Assembly (NCBI RefSeq): GCF_002002705.1
Contig: NZ_MUNS01000020.1
Coordinates: 124,001-188,000 of the forward strand
Reading direction: 5' to 3'
From: Polaromonas sp. C04
GTDB taxonomy: Bacteria; Pseudomonadota; Gammaproteobacteria; Burkholderiales; Burkholderiaceae_C
Length of the DNA stretch: 64,000 nucleotides
Part shown: piece after piece, positions 48,545 to 56,509 of the stretch
Layout: each line of letters opens with the position of its first letter
Numbering within the stretch: the stretch's first letter is position 1
Notes under the pieces: generated by a model
Told to the model about the DNA's origin: nothing
What the model saw: only the letters and a program-made list of their open reading frames with translations
Database searches by the model: none
Position numbers and translations under genes: made by a program

Positions 48545-49033
48545 GTGAAAATCAAGAGTCAAAAGGACTTCTACTCCGGCGTCATGTTCGCGCTCGTGGG
48601 CATTGCGTTTGCCTGGGGCGCAACCGCCTACAACGTGGGCGGTGCCGCGCGCATGGGCCCCGGCTATTTCCCGCTGGTGCTGGGCGTGATCCTGGCAGCA
48701 ATGGGCGCGCTGGTGATGTTCAAGGCGCTGGTGGTGGAAACCGAGGATGGCGACAAGGTCGGCAAGTGGGCCTGGCGGCCGCTGTGCTACATCATCGGCG
48801 CCAACCTGATTTTCGGGGTGCTGCTGGGCGGGCTGCCGAGCATCGGTCTGCCCTCGATGGGGATGATCGCCGCGATCTACGCGCTGACCTTCATCTCCAG
48901 CAAGGCCGGCGATACCTTCAAGTGGAAGCCCACCCTGGTGCTGGCAAGCATTCTTGCCGTGGGCAGTTATTTCACCTTCATCGTGGCGCTCAAGCTGCAG
49001 ATTCAGGTGTGGCCTACTTTCATCGCGGGTTGA
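48545..49033 (+). CDS. tctB: tripartite tricarboxylate transporter, small membrane subunit
   Basis: 162 residues from a GTG start, GAGGAG 9-14 bases upstream. Four membrane helices; FYSGVMFALVGIAFAWGA and GAARMGPGYFPLVLGVIL are typical TctB features. It pairs with TctA and a periplasmic Bug-type receptor to import carboxylates with a cation gradient. The tctA gene follows at once. The receptor gene tctC is not beside them; the nearest Bug gene is at 56510. Confidence 0.9.
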   Translation: MKIKSQKDFYSGVMFALVGIAFAWGATAYNVGGAARMGPGYFPLVLGVILAAMGALVMFKALVVETEDGDKVGKWAWRPLCYIIGANLIFGVLLGGLPSIGLPSMGMIAAIYALTFISSKAGDTFKWKPTLVLASILAVGSYFTFIVALKLQIQVWPTFIAG

Positions 49034-49045
49034 GTGAACACCACC

Positions 49046-50557
49046 ATGGATCTGATTGCTAATTTATCGCTTGGCTTTGGCGTCGCGTTCACGCCTGGCA
49101 ACCTGCTTTATGCGTTTGTCGGCTGCCTGCTCGGCACCCTGATCGGCGTGCTGCCCGGCATCGGCCCGGTCGCCACCATCGCCATGCTGCTGCCGGCCAC
49201 CTATGCGCTGCCTCCGGTGTCGGCGCTGATCATGCTGGCCGGCATCTACTACGGCGCCCAGTACGGCGGCTCCACCACCGCCATTCTGGTGAATCTGCCC
49301 GGCGAATCGTCGTCGGTGGTGACCGTGATCGACGGCTACCAGATGGCACGCAAGGGCCGCGCCGGCCCGGCGCTGGCGGCCGCCGGCCTGGGCTCGTTCT
49401 TTGCAGGTTGTGTCGGCACGCTGATGCTGGCTGCGTTTGCGCCGCCGCTGACCGAGCTGGCCTTCAAGTTCGGCCCGGCCGAATATTTCTCGCTGATGGT
49501 GCTGGGCCTGATCGGTGCCGTGGTGCTGGCCTCGGGCTCGCTGCTCAAGGCGGTGGCCATGATCATCCTGGGGCTGCTGCTGGGCCTGGTCGGCACCGAC
49601 GTGAACTCCGGCGTGGCGCGCTACAGCTTCGACATCCCCGAGTTGACCGACGGCATCGGCTTCGTGGCGATTGCGATGGGCGTGTTTGGCTACGGTGAAA
49701 TCATCACCAACCTGGCGCAGCCCGAGGAGGAGCGCGAGGTGTTCACCGCCAAGGTGCAGGGCCTGTTCCCGACCAGGCAGGACTTCAAGGACATGCTGCC
49801 TGCCGTGCTGCGCGGCACCGCGCTGGGGTGTGCGCTGGGCATCCTGCCGGGCGGCGGCGCCTTGCTGTCTTCCTTTGCCGCCTACGCGCTGGAGAAAAAG
49901 ACCAAGTTGCGGCCCGGCGAAGTGCCGTTCGGCCAGGGCAACATCCGCGGCGTGGCGGCCCCCGAGTCGGCCAACAATGCCGGCGCCCAGGCCTCGTTCA
50001 TTCCGCTGCTGACGCTGGGCATCCCGCCGAACGCCGTGATGGCGCTGATGGTGGGGGCCATGACCATCCACAACATCCAGCCGGGCCCGCAGGTGATGAC
50101 CAGCAACCCCGAACTGTTCTGGGGCCTGATCGCTTCCATGTGGATCGGCAACGCCATGCTCATCATCCTGAACCTGCCGCTGATCGGTATCTGGATCAAG
50201 CTGCTGTCGGTGCCTTACCGCTACCTGTTCCCGGCGATCGTGCTGTTCTGTGCGGTGGGGGTTTACACCACCAACAACAACACCTTCGACGTCTGGGTCG
50301 TGGGCGCCTTCGGCATCGTCGGCTATCTGTTCAACAAACTCGGATGCGAGCCGGCCCCCATGCTGCTGGGCCTGATTCTGGGACCGATGATGGAAGAAAA
50401 CCTGCGCCGGACCCTGCTGCTGTCGCGCGGCGACTGGAGCGTCTTTCTCACGCGCGGCCTGTCGGCGGCCCTGCTGGCGGCGGCGCTGGCGCTGGTGGTG
50501 ATTGTGATGCTGCCCTCCGTGAAGGCGAAGCGCGAAGAGGCGTTCGTGGAAGAGTAA
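49046..50557 (+). CDS. tctA: tripartite tricarboxylate transporter, large membrane subunit
   Basis: 503 residues, about eleven to twelve membrane helices. Two halves carry the TctA signatures GTLIGVLPGIGPVATIAMLL and GCALGILPGGGALLSSFAAY, and EVPFGQGNIRGVAAPESANN. ATG 49046 is preferred; a GTG at 49034 is also open. Together with TctB it forms the transport channel. A clear intrinsic terminator follows at 50580. Confidence 0.93.
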   Translation: MDLIANLSLGFGVAFTPGNLLYAFVGCLLGTLIGVLPGIGPVATIAMLLPATYALPPVSALIMLAGIYYGAQYGGSTTAILVNLPGESSSVVTVIDGYQMARKGRAGPALAAAGLGSFFAGCVGTLMLAAFAPPLTELAFKFGPAEYFSLMVLGLIGAVVLASGSLLKAVAMIILGLLLGLVGTDVNSGVARYSFDIPELTDGIGFVAIAMGVFGYGEIITNLAQPEEEREVFTAKVQGLFPTRQDFKDMLPAVLRGTALGCALGILPGGGALLSSFAAYALEKKTKLRPGEVPFGQGNIRGVAAPESANNAGAQASFIPLLTLGIPPNAVMALMVGAMTIHNIQPGPQVMTSNPELFWGLIASMWIGNAMLIILNLPLIGIWIKLLSVPYRYLFPAIVLFCAVGVYTTNNNTFDVWVVGAFGIVGYLFNKLGCEPAPMLLGLILGPMMEENLRRTLLLSRGDWSVFLTRGLSAALLAAALALVVIVMLPSVKAKREEAFVEE

Positions 50558-50579
50558 CGCGCTGATAGCGGCAGACAAG

Positions 50580-50603
50580 CGGCACCTTCGGGTGCCGTTT
50601 TCG
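50580..50603 (+). terminator. intrinsic terminator after tctA
   Basis: CGGCACC-TTCG-GGTGCCG followed by TTTTCG: a perfect 7-bp stem with a stable UUCG tetraloop and a T-run, 22 bases after the tctA stop. The best intrinsic terminator I see in the window. Confidence 0.8.
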
Positions 50604-50649
50604 TTGTGCCGGACAATAGCGGGCGCCGCACCGAAACGAGAGCGAGAGC

Positions 50650-52263
50650 ATGAACCTCAATCACAGAAACCCCTACCCGTCGACGCGCATCCCGGTGTTC
50701 GCCCGCAACCTGGTCTCCACCTCGCACCCGCTGGCCGCGCAGGCCGGGCTGCGTATGCTGCTGGAGGGCGGCAACGCGGTCGATGCGGCAGTTGCGGCGG
50801 CCGCCGCCATGACGATCTGCGAGCCGGTCAGCAATGGGCTGGGCGGCGACGCGTTCTGCATCTTGTGGGACGGCCAGGCGCTGCACGGGCTGAACGCCTC
50901 GGGGCGCGCGCCGCAGGCCTGGACGCGCGAGTACTTCCGCGCCAGATACGGTGCCGACGCGGCGAGGCCGCCCAAGCGCGGCTTCGATGCCGTCACGGTG
51001 CCCGGTGCGGTTGGCAGCTGGGTGGCCCTGAGCGAGCGCTTTGGCAAGCTGCCGTTTGCCGACCTGCTGCAGCCCGCCATCGAGATCGCCGAGCGCGGCT
51101 ATCTGGTGCCGCCGGTGGTGCAGCGAAAGTGGGCGGCCGCGGTGGCCGAGCTGCAGTCGCTGCCCGGTTTTGCACAGGCCTTTTTGCCGTGGGGCCGGGC
51201 CCCGAACGTCGGTGAATTGTTTCAATTCAAGGCTGCGGCGCGCGCCCTGCGGTCCATTGCGGCTACGAAAGGTGAAGCGTTCTACCAAGGTGAGATTGCC
51301 GAAGCGATCGTACGTTTCTCGCAGCAGCACGGGGGCAGCCTGACGCTGCGCGATCTGGCCGCGCACCGCCCCGAGTGGGTGCAGACGATCGCCCGGAATT
51401 ACCGCGGCCACACCCTGCACGAGATCCCGCCCAACGGGCAGGGCATTGCCGCGCTGATGGCGCTCGGCATGCTGGGGCAGTTCGATGTGGCGGGCCTGCC
51501 GGTGGACGGCGTCGACTCGCAGCATGTGCAGATCGAGGCCATGAAGCTGGCCTTTGCCGATGTCTACCGTTACGTGGCCGAGCCATCGTCAATGGAGGTG
51601 ACGGCCGCGCAAATGCTCGATGACGGCTACCTGGCCTCGCGTGCCAAACTCATCGACATGAAAAAAGCGCAGGACTTCGGCGCCGGCAACCCGGCCCGCG
51701 GCGGCACCATCTACCTCACGGCGGCGGATGAGAACGGCATGATGGTCAGCTTCATCCAGAGCAACTACATGGGTTTCGGCTCGGGCTGCGTCGAGCCCGA
51801 ATTTGGCGTGAGCCTGCAAAACCGGGGCCACGACTTCAGCCTGGACGTGGCCAGCCCGAACGCGGTGGCGCCGGGCAAGCGGCCGTTCCACACCATCATC
51901 CCCGCGTTTTTGACGAAGGACGGCCATCCGCTCATGAGCTTCGGCGTGATGGGCGCCGGCATGCAGCCGCAGGGCCATCTGCAGACGCTGGTGCGCATGC
52001 TCGACTACGGCCAGAGTCCGCAAGCCGCCTGCGACGCGCCGCGCTGGCGCTGCTACGCGGGCCTTAATCTCCGCGTCGAGGCCAGCATGGACCCGGTCAC
52101 CGTGCAGGGCCTGCAGCATCGTGGCCATCGCGTCGCGGTCATCGACGACCCGTACCAGGACTTCGGCGCTGGCCAGTTCATCTGGCGCATGGGCGACCCC
52201 AGGGTCGAAGGCTACATGGCCGCCAGCGATGCCCGGCGCGACGGCCAGGCCGCCGGCTTCTGA
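50650..52263 (+). CDS. gamma-glutamyltransferase-family protein
   Basis: 537 residues, Ntn-hydrolase. N-terminal part: TSHPLAAQAGLRMLLEGGNA, AAAAMTICEPVSNGLGGDAF. The presumed autocleavage Thr is in ARGGTIYLTAADENG, and the later small-subunit loop is GVMGAGMQPQGHLQ. There is no signal peptide, so a cytoplasmic GGT-like hydrolase. Such proteins in Burkholderiales act on amides or remain uncharacterised; glutathione is not assured. ATG 50650 follows CGAGAGCGAGAGC. The EamA gene starts 9 bases after the stop, indicating an operon. Confidence 0.85.
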   Translation: MNLNHRNPYPSTRIPVFARNLVSTSHPLAAQAGLRMLLEGGNAVDAAVAAAAAMTICEPVSNGLGGDAFCILWDGQALHGLNASGRAPQAWTREYFRARYGADAARPPKRGFDAVTVPGAVGSWVALSERFGKLPFADLLQPAIEIAERGYLVPPVVQRKWAAAVAELQSLPGFAQAFLPWGRAPNVGELFQFKAAARALRSIAATKGEAFYQGEIAEAIVRFSQQHGGSLTLRDLAAHRPEWVQTIARNYRGHTLHEIPPNGQGIAALMALGMLGQFDVAGLPVDGVDSQHVQIEAMKLAFADVYRYVAEPSSMEVTAAQMLDDGYLASRAKLIDMKKAQDFGAGNPARGGTIYLTAADENGMMVSFIQSNYMGFGSGCVEPEFGVSLQNRGHDFSLDVASPNAVAPGKRPFHTIIPAFLTKDGHPLMSFGVMGAGMQPQGHLQTLVRMLDYGQSPQAACDAPRWRCYAGLNLRVEASMDPVTVQGLQHRGHRVAVIDDPYQDFGAGQFIWRMGDPRVEGYMAASDARRDGQAAGF

Positions 52264-52272
52264 GGCTGCATC

Positions 52273-53229
52273 TTGAGCCTCGTTTCAGAACAAAAAAGGC
52301 CGGTAGACCTGAAGGTACATGGACCGGTAGCTACGAAAAGCGTAGCGTCCGGCTTGCTGCTCGCGACCCTGGGCGCGATTGCCTTCAGCGGCAAGGCGAT
52401 CATCGTCAAGCTGGCGTACCGCTACGGCGTGGATGCCGTCACGCTCATCATGTACCGCATGCTGTTCGCGCTGCCGATCTTTGCCGTGATGGCGTGGTGG
52501 GCCACCTATCGCCGCACGGGCGGCACGGCGGCCGCGCTCACGCGCCGCGACTGGCTGGGCGTGCTCGGGCTCGGCGTGAGCGGCTACTACCTGGCCAGCT
52601 TTCTGGACTTTGCCGGCCTGCAGTACGTCACGGCATCGCTGGAGCGGCTCATCCTGTACCTCAACCCGACGCTGGTGCTGGTGCTGGGCTGGCTGTTCTA
52701 CCGCAAGCGGGTGGTGCCGCTCCAGGTCGTGGCCATGGCCATCAGCTATTGCGGGGTGCTGGTGGTGTTCAGTCACGAGATCAAGCTGCAGGGCGAGGAC
52801 GTGATGCTGGGCGCCTTGCTGGTGTTTGCCAGTGCCGTCAGCTACGCGGTGTACCTGGTGTACAGCGGCGAGCTGGTGCGGCGTATCGGCGCCTCGCGCC
52901 TGGTGGGGCTGGCGACCATGGTGGCGTGCCTGTGCTGCATCCTGCAATTTTTGCTGCTGCGCCCCCTGAGCGCCGCGCTGGTGGCGCCCCAGGTCATCTG
53001 GCTCTCCCTCCTGAATGCCACGCTGTGCACCGCCGTGCCGGTGTTGCTGGTCATGATGGCGGTGGAGCGCATTGGCGCGGCGCTGGCGGCGCAGGCCGGC
53101 ATGGTGGGACCGATGTCGACCATCCTGATGGGTGTGCTGATTCTGGGCGAGCCGTTCAACGCGTGGATCGTCGTGGGCACCGCGCTGGTCATGGGCGGCG
53201 TCTTTCTGGTATCAAAATACAGGGACTGA
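52273..53229 (+). CDS. EamA/DMT-family transporter
   Basis: 318 residues and ten predicted membrane helices in two EamA repeats (SGLLLATLGAIAFSGKAIIV opening the first, GALLVFASAVSYAVYLVYSG the second). It begins at TTG 52273 with GAGG 8-11 bases before. Members export small metabolites such as amino acids. The 5' end includes a short GCTACG-AAAAG-CGTAGC palindrome (52330-52346), perhaps a repeat inserted in frame, which lies before the first helix. Operon with the GGT-like gene; the SDR gene follows 30 bases later. Confidence 0.88.
   Translation: MSLVSEQKRPVDLKVHGPVATKSVASGLLLATLGAIAFSGKAIIVKLAYRYGVDAVTLIMYRMLFALPIFAVMAWWATYRRTGGTAAALTRRDWLGVLGLGVSGYYLASFLDFAGLQYVTASLERLILYLNPTLVLVLGWLFYRKRVVPLQVVAMAISYCGVLVVFSHEIKLQGEDVMLGALLVFASAVSYAVYLVYSGELVRRIGASRLVGLATMVACLCCILQFLLLRPLSAALVAPQVIWLSLLNATLCTAVPVLLVMMAVERIGAALAAQAGMVGPMSTILMGVLILGEPFNAWIVVGTALVMGGVFLVSKYRD
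52330..52346 (+). repeat. short GCTACG-AAAAG-CGTAGC palindrome inside the EamA gene
   Basis: 6-bp arms with a 5-base loop, in the region encoding the non-conserved N-terminus. It shares GCTACGAAAA with the repeat at 13785. Confidence 0.4.
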
Positions 53230-53259
53230 CGGAGACCGTCAGCTCAAGGAGTTCAAAAA

Positions 53260-54066
53260 ATGGATCTGGGTATTTCGGGCAAATGGGCGCTGGTCTGCGG
53301 TGCCAGCAAGGGCTTGGGGCTGGGCTGCGCGCAGGCGCTGGTGCGCGAGGGCGTGAACGTCGTGATCAACGCACGCGGCGCCGAGACGCTGCAGGCGGCT
53401 GCTAGCAAATTGATAGCTGACTGTGCAGGTTCCACAAAGGCTAGCGTGCTGTTTGTTGCTGCAGACATCACCACCCCCGAGGGCCGCGCCGCGGTGTTTG
53501 CCGCACCGGGCGGGCCGGGCCGGGACTTCGACATCGTGGTCACCAACGCCGGCGGGCCGCCGCCCGGCGACTTCCGCGACTGGGACCGCGACGCCTGGAT
53601 CCGCGCGGTGGACGCCAATATGCTCACGCCCATCGAGCTGATCCGGGCCACGGTCGACGGCATGGCGGCGCGCGGTTTTGGCCGCATCGTCAACATCACT
53701 TCCAGTTCCGTGAAAGCGCCGATCGACATCCTGGGTTTGTCCAACGGCGCGCGCAGCGGCCTGACCGGTTTCGTGGCGGGCGTGGCGCGCAGCAAACTGG
53801 CAAAGCAGGGGGTCACCCTGAACAACCTGTTGCCCGGCGTCTTCGATACCGACCGCATCAAGAACATGGCGCAGCGCACCTCCGAGCAAACCGGCCAGCC
53901 GATCGAGGTCATCCTGCATGCGCGCGTCAAAAACATTCCGGCGCAGCGCTTCGGCACCCCCGACGAGTTTGGTGCCATCTGCGCCTTTTTGTGCAGCACC
54001 CATGCCGCCTATATCACCGGCCAGAATGTGCTGGCCGACGGCGGGGCGTATCCCGGGACTTTTTAG
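53260..54066 (+). CDS. SDR-family oxidoreductase lacking the Tyr-x3-Lys pair
   Basis: 268 residues. Cofactor motif VCGASKGLGLGCAQALVREG and NAGGPPPGD are normal. At the active site, where classical SDRs have Tyr-x3-Lys, this protein reads LSNGARSGLTGF, giving Ser-x3-Arg; the Ser of the triad (ITSSSVK) is kept. So the family is clear but the chemistry may be altered. Residues about 47-62 (AAASKLIADCAGSTKA) are encoded by a copy of the GCTA...ATAGCTGAC repeat inserted in frame. AAGGAG lies 11-16 bases before the ATG. Confidence 0.85.
   Translation: MDLGISGKWALVCGASKGLGLGCAQALVREGVNVVINARGAETLQAAASKLIADCAGSTKASVLFVAADITTPEGRAAVFAAPGGPGRDFDIVVTNAGGPPPGDFRDWDRDAWIRAVDANMLTPIELIRATVDGMAARGFGRIVNITSSSVKAPIDILGLSNGARSGLTGFVAGVARSKLAKQGVTLNNLLPGVFDTDRIKNMAQRTSEQTGQPIEVILHARVKNIPAQRFGTPDEFGAICAFLCSTHAAYITGQNVLADGGAYPGTF
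53401..53445 (+). repeat. short GCTA...ATAGCTGAC repeat, copy 2, inside the SDR gene
   Basis: GCTAGCAAATTGATAGCTGA and on to AAAGGCTAG. It aligns without gaps with 13785-13825 (29 of 41 bases). It keeps the reading frame of the host gene and encodes a surface-loop-like insertion between beta-alpha units. Confidence 0.55.
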
Positions 54067-54182
54067 CGCAAGCGCCCCGTGCGGGCGGCGGCCAGGCGCC
54101 CGGCAGTGCGACTCGCATTGCCGGTGCGCCCTGGTCCGAAGTTCCCTGCTCCCGAAGCGGATTTCTTCTTGAGGCAAGCCAA

Positions 54183-54202
54183 CCCATGACCTCGGTCATG
54201 GG
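54183..54202. promoter_or_regulatory. operator-like inverted repeat upstream of module 1
   Basis: CCCATGACC-TC-GGTCATGGG, perfect 9-bp arms two bases apart, about 200 bases before the BKACE ATG at 54405. A dimeric regulator site is plausible; no matching regulator is identified. Confidence 0.4.
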
Positions 54203-54224
54203 ATATGGAATTCAGAGGCAAGCT

Positions 54225-54255
54225 CAGCCCGTCATTTTTTCAAATTGACGGGCTG
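54225..54255 (+). terminator. stem-loop with T-rich loop upstream of module 1
   Basis: CAGCCCGTCA and TGACGGGCTG form a perfect 10-bp stem around an 11-base loop beginning TTTTTT. It may terminate the upstream SDR transcript or act as a leader hairpin. Confidence 0.45.
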
Positions 54256-54404
54256 TCTGCCTTTGCGCCGGGACAGTTGCGGTGGCGGATAGCTGTCATG
54301 AAAAGCCAAGTCCGAGGCATGCAATGGCAAGCAGGAAGTGACGCCAGGCCAGATGATTCACTTGTCGCTTCAGACTTGATATTTCAACTTGGAGACCCTT
54401 CATC

Positions 54405-55463
54405 ATGAACTTCCTTGACGGCCATCTGTATCCTGAGAACCAGCAGCCCCTGATCATTACCGCCGCCCCCTATGCACCGGGCTGGATTCCCTCGGACTTT
54501 CCGGAAGACATCCCGATCACCATGGAGGAGCAGATCCAGAAGGCGGTGGATTGCTATGAAGCCGGTGCCACCGTATTGCATCTGCACGTGCGCGAAGCCA
54601 ATGGCAAGGGCTCCAAGCGCCTGTCTATGTTCAATGAGCTGATCGCCGGGGTGCGCAAGGCGGTGCCCGAGATGGTTATCCAGGTAGGCGGCTCCATCAG
54701 CTTCGCACCCGAGGACGATGGTGCTGCAGCCAAGTGGCTCTCCGACGACACGCGCCACATGCTGGCCGAACTCACTCCGAAGCCCGACCAGGTGACGGTG
54801 ACCGTCAACACGACCCAGATGAACGTGACCGAGCATGCGGGCATCGATGACTTCAAGGGCGTTTCGCGCGGCTTCCCTCACCTCTACTCCACCTACAAGG
54901 ACATGATCGTGCCCTCGAACCCCAGCTGGGCCGAGGAGCACATCCGCCGCCTGAGCAAAGCGGGTATCCAGAGCGCCTTCCAGTGCTACAACATCAACAG
55001 CTTTGAAACGATTGAGCGGATGATTCGCCGCGGCGTCTACAAGGGCCCGCTGGTGATGAATTGGGTGGCCATCAGCGGCGGCATGGACCAGGCGAACATC
55101 TACAACCTGGCCAACTTCCTGCGTGCTGCGCCCGATGGCTCGGTGATCACGGTGGAGAGCTCGGTGCTCAATGTGCTGCCCATCAACATGATCGGCATGG
55201 CTCTGGGCCTGCATGTGCGCTGCGGCATTGAGGATGTGCTCTGGAAGCAGGACCGCTCGGGCAAGGCCAACTCCGTCGAGCAGATCAAGCAGTTGGTGCG
55301 TATCGCCGGCGAATTTGGTCGCCCGATTGCGACAGGACAGCAGGCTCGCGAGATTCTGAAGATTGGTGTCTTCTACGAAACGGCAGACCAGACGCTTCAG
55401 GAAAATGGCTTCGCGCCCAATCGCAACGGGGGCAACCAGGGCTTCCTGCGCAAGCCGGACTAA
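54405..55463 (+). CDS. beta-keto acid cleavage enzyme (BKACE, DUF849), module 1
   Basis: 352 residues, TIM-barrel of the 3-keto-5-aminohexanoate cleavage family. The zinc pair is His59 and His61 in ATVLHLHVREANG, with GGSISFAPE and MNWVAISGGMDQANIYN as further family segments. These enzymes condense a beta-keto acid with acetyl-CoA to give a CoA thioester and acetoacetate; the side chain accepted varies and is not readable here. A collinear paralogue of identical length lies at 59865. AACTTGGAGA precedes the ATG. Confidence 0.88.
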   Translation: MNFLDGHLYPENQQPLIITAAPYAPGWIPSDFPEDIPITMEEQIQKAVDCYEAGATVLHLHVREANGKGSKRLSMFNELIAGVRKAVPEMVIQVGGSISFAPEDDGAAAKWLSDDTRHMLAELTPKPDQVTVTVNTTQMNVTEHAGIDDFKGVSRGFPHLYSTYKDMIVPSNPSWAEEHIRRLSKAGIQSAFQCYNINSFETIERMIRRGVYKGPLVMNWVAISGGMDQANIYNLANFLRAAPDGSVITVESSVLNVLPINMIGMALGLHVRCGIEDVLWKQDRSGKANSVEQIKQLVRIAGEFGRPIATGQQAREILKIGVFYETADQTLQENGFAPNRNGGNQGFLRKPD

Positions 55464-55501
55464 CGCCGCCGCGTTGATACAACCACAACAGGATACAAAA
55501 A

Positions 55502-56482
55502 ATGGCAAGGATCGTTAAATTCTACGAAACGGGCGCTCCCGACGTACTGCGGTTTGAGGATGCAGACGTTGGTGAACCGGGGCCGGGAGAGGTTCGCCTG
55601 CGCCACGTGGCGGTGGGCCTGAACTTTGCCGATACTTATTTTCGCAGCGGCATCTACCCAGTTCCGCTGCCCAGCGGCATCGGCAACGAGGCGGCCGGAG
55701 TGGTCGAGGCCGTCGGTGCCGGCGTGACCGATTTTGTGGTCGGTGACCGTGTGACCTACACGGGCTTTACCAACACGCTGGGCGCCTACAGCACGCAGCG
55801 GCTGATCTCTGCCGCACCGCTGATCAAGCTGCCCGAGGGCATCAGCTGCGAGACCGCGGCTGCAATGACCATGCGCGGTTTGTCTGCTTCCTACCTGTGC
55901 CGCAGGATTTTCCCGTTCCAGGGCGGTGAAACCATACTGCTGCATGCTGCCGCCGGTGGCGTGGGCCTGATCGTGTCCCAGTGGGCCAAACTTCTGGGCC
56001 TCCATGTGATTGGAACCGTTTCTACCGAGGCCAAGGCCGAAGTGGCACGCGCCCATGGTTGCGAGCACATCATCTATTACAGCCACGAAGACGTTGCCAA
56101 GCGCGTGCGCGAGATCACCAACGGCGTGGGCGTCTCCGTGGTTTTTGACAGCGTGGGCAAAGACACATTCATGGCGTCGCTGGACTCGCTCAAGCGCCGC
56201 GGTTTGCTGGTGTGCGTGGGAACCGCTTCCGGAAAAATCCCCCCGTTCGACCCTGCCATCCTGGCCCGCAAAGGCTCCGCATACATCACCCGTCCAGGTT
56301 TGGCCGACTACATCGCGGATCCGGCCGAGAAGGCGGAACTGGTCGGGGAGCTGTTCGGCCATGTGGCGGCAGGGCGCATCCGCATCGAGATCAACCAGCG
56401 GTATGCCCTGGAGGATGCGGTGCAGGCGCATCGTGATCTTGAAGGCCGGAAGACAACCGGATCATCCATATTCGTTATTTGA
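55502..56482 (+). CDS. zinc-free quinone oxidoreductase (QOR-type MDR), module 1
   Basis: 326 residues. Nucleotide motif HAAAGGVGLIVSQWAKLLG (AxxGGVG is typical of NADPH quinone reductases), with YTGFTNTLGAYSTQR and ANG-like proton/hydride shuttle region; none of the Zn ligands of alcohol dehydrogenase. It may reduce an enone or quinone in the same pathway as the BKACE (38-base gap). A paralogue of equal length is at 61862. Confidence 0.9.
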   Translation: MARIVKFYETGAPDVLRFEDADVGEPGPGEVRLRHVAVGLNFADTYFRSGIYPVPLPSGIGNEAAGVVEAVGAGVTDFVVGDRVTYTGFTNTLGAYSTQRLISAAPLIKLPEGISCETAAAMTMRGLSASYLCRRIFPFQGGETILLHAAAGGVGLIVSQWAKLLGLHVIGTVSTEAKAEVARAHGCEHIIYYSHEDVAKRVREITNGVGVSVVFDSVGKDTFMASLDSLKRRGLLVCVGTASGKIPPFDPAILARKGSAYITRPGLADYIADPAEKAELVGELFGHVAAGRIRIEINQRYALEDAVQAHRDLEGRKTTGSSIFVI

Positions 56483-56509
56483 GGATTCCGCTTTCAAAGG
56501 TGAACTTTC

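Larger units (their letters stand above)
54067..54404. other. intergenic region, 338 bases
   Basis: No gene seen. It lies upstream of catabolic module 1 and contains two inverted repeats, at 54183-54202 and 54225-54255. The rest shows nothing recognisable. Confidence 0.6.

Noticed and set aside
49064-50578. 504-codon frame antisense to tctA
   Set aside because: His/Gln/Arg-rich low-complexity translation with no domain; tctA is intact on the other strand.
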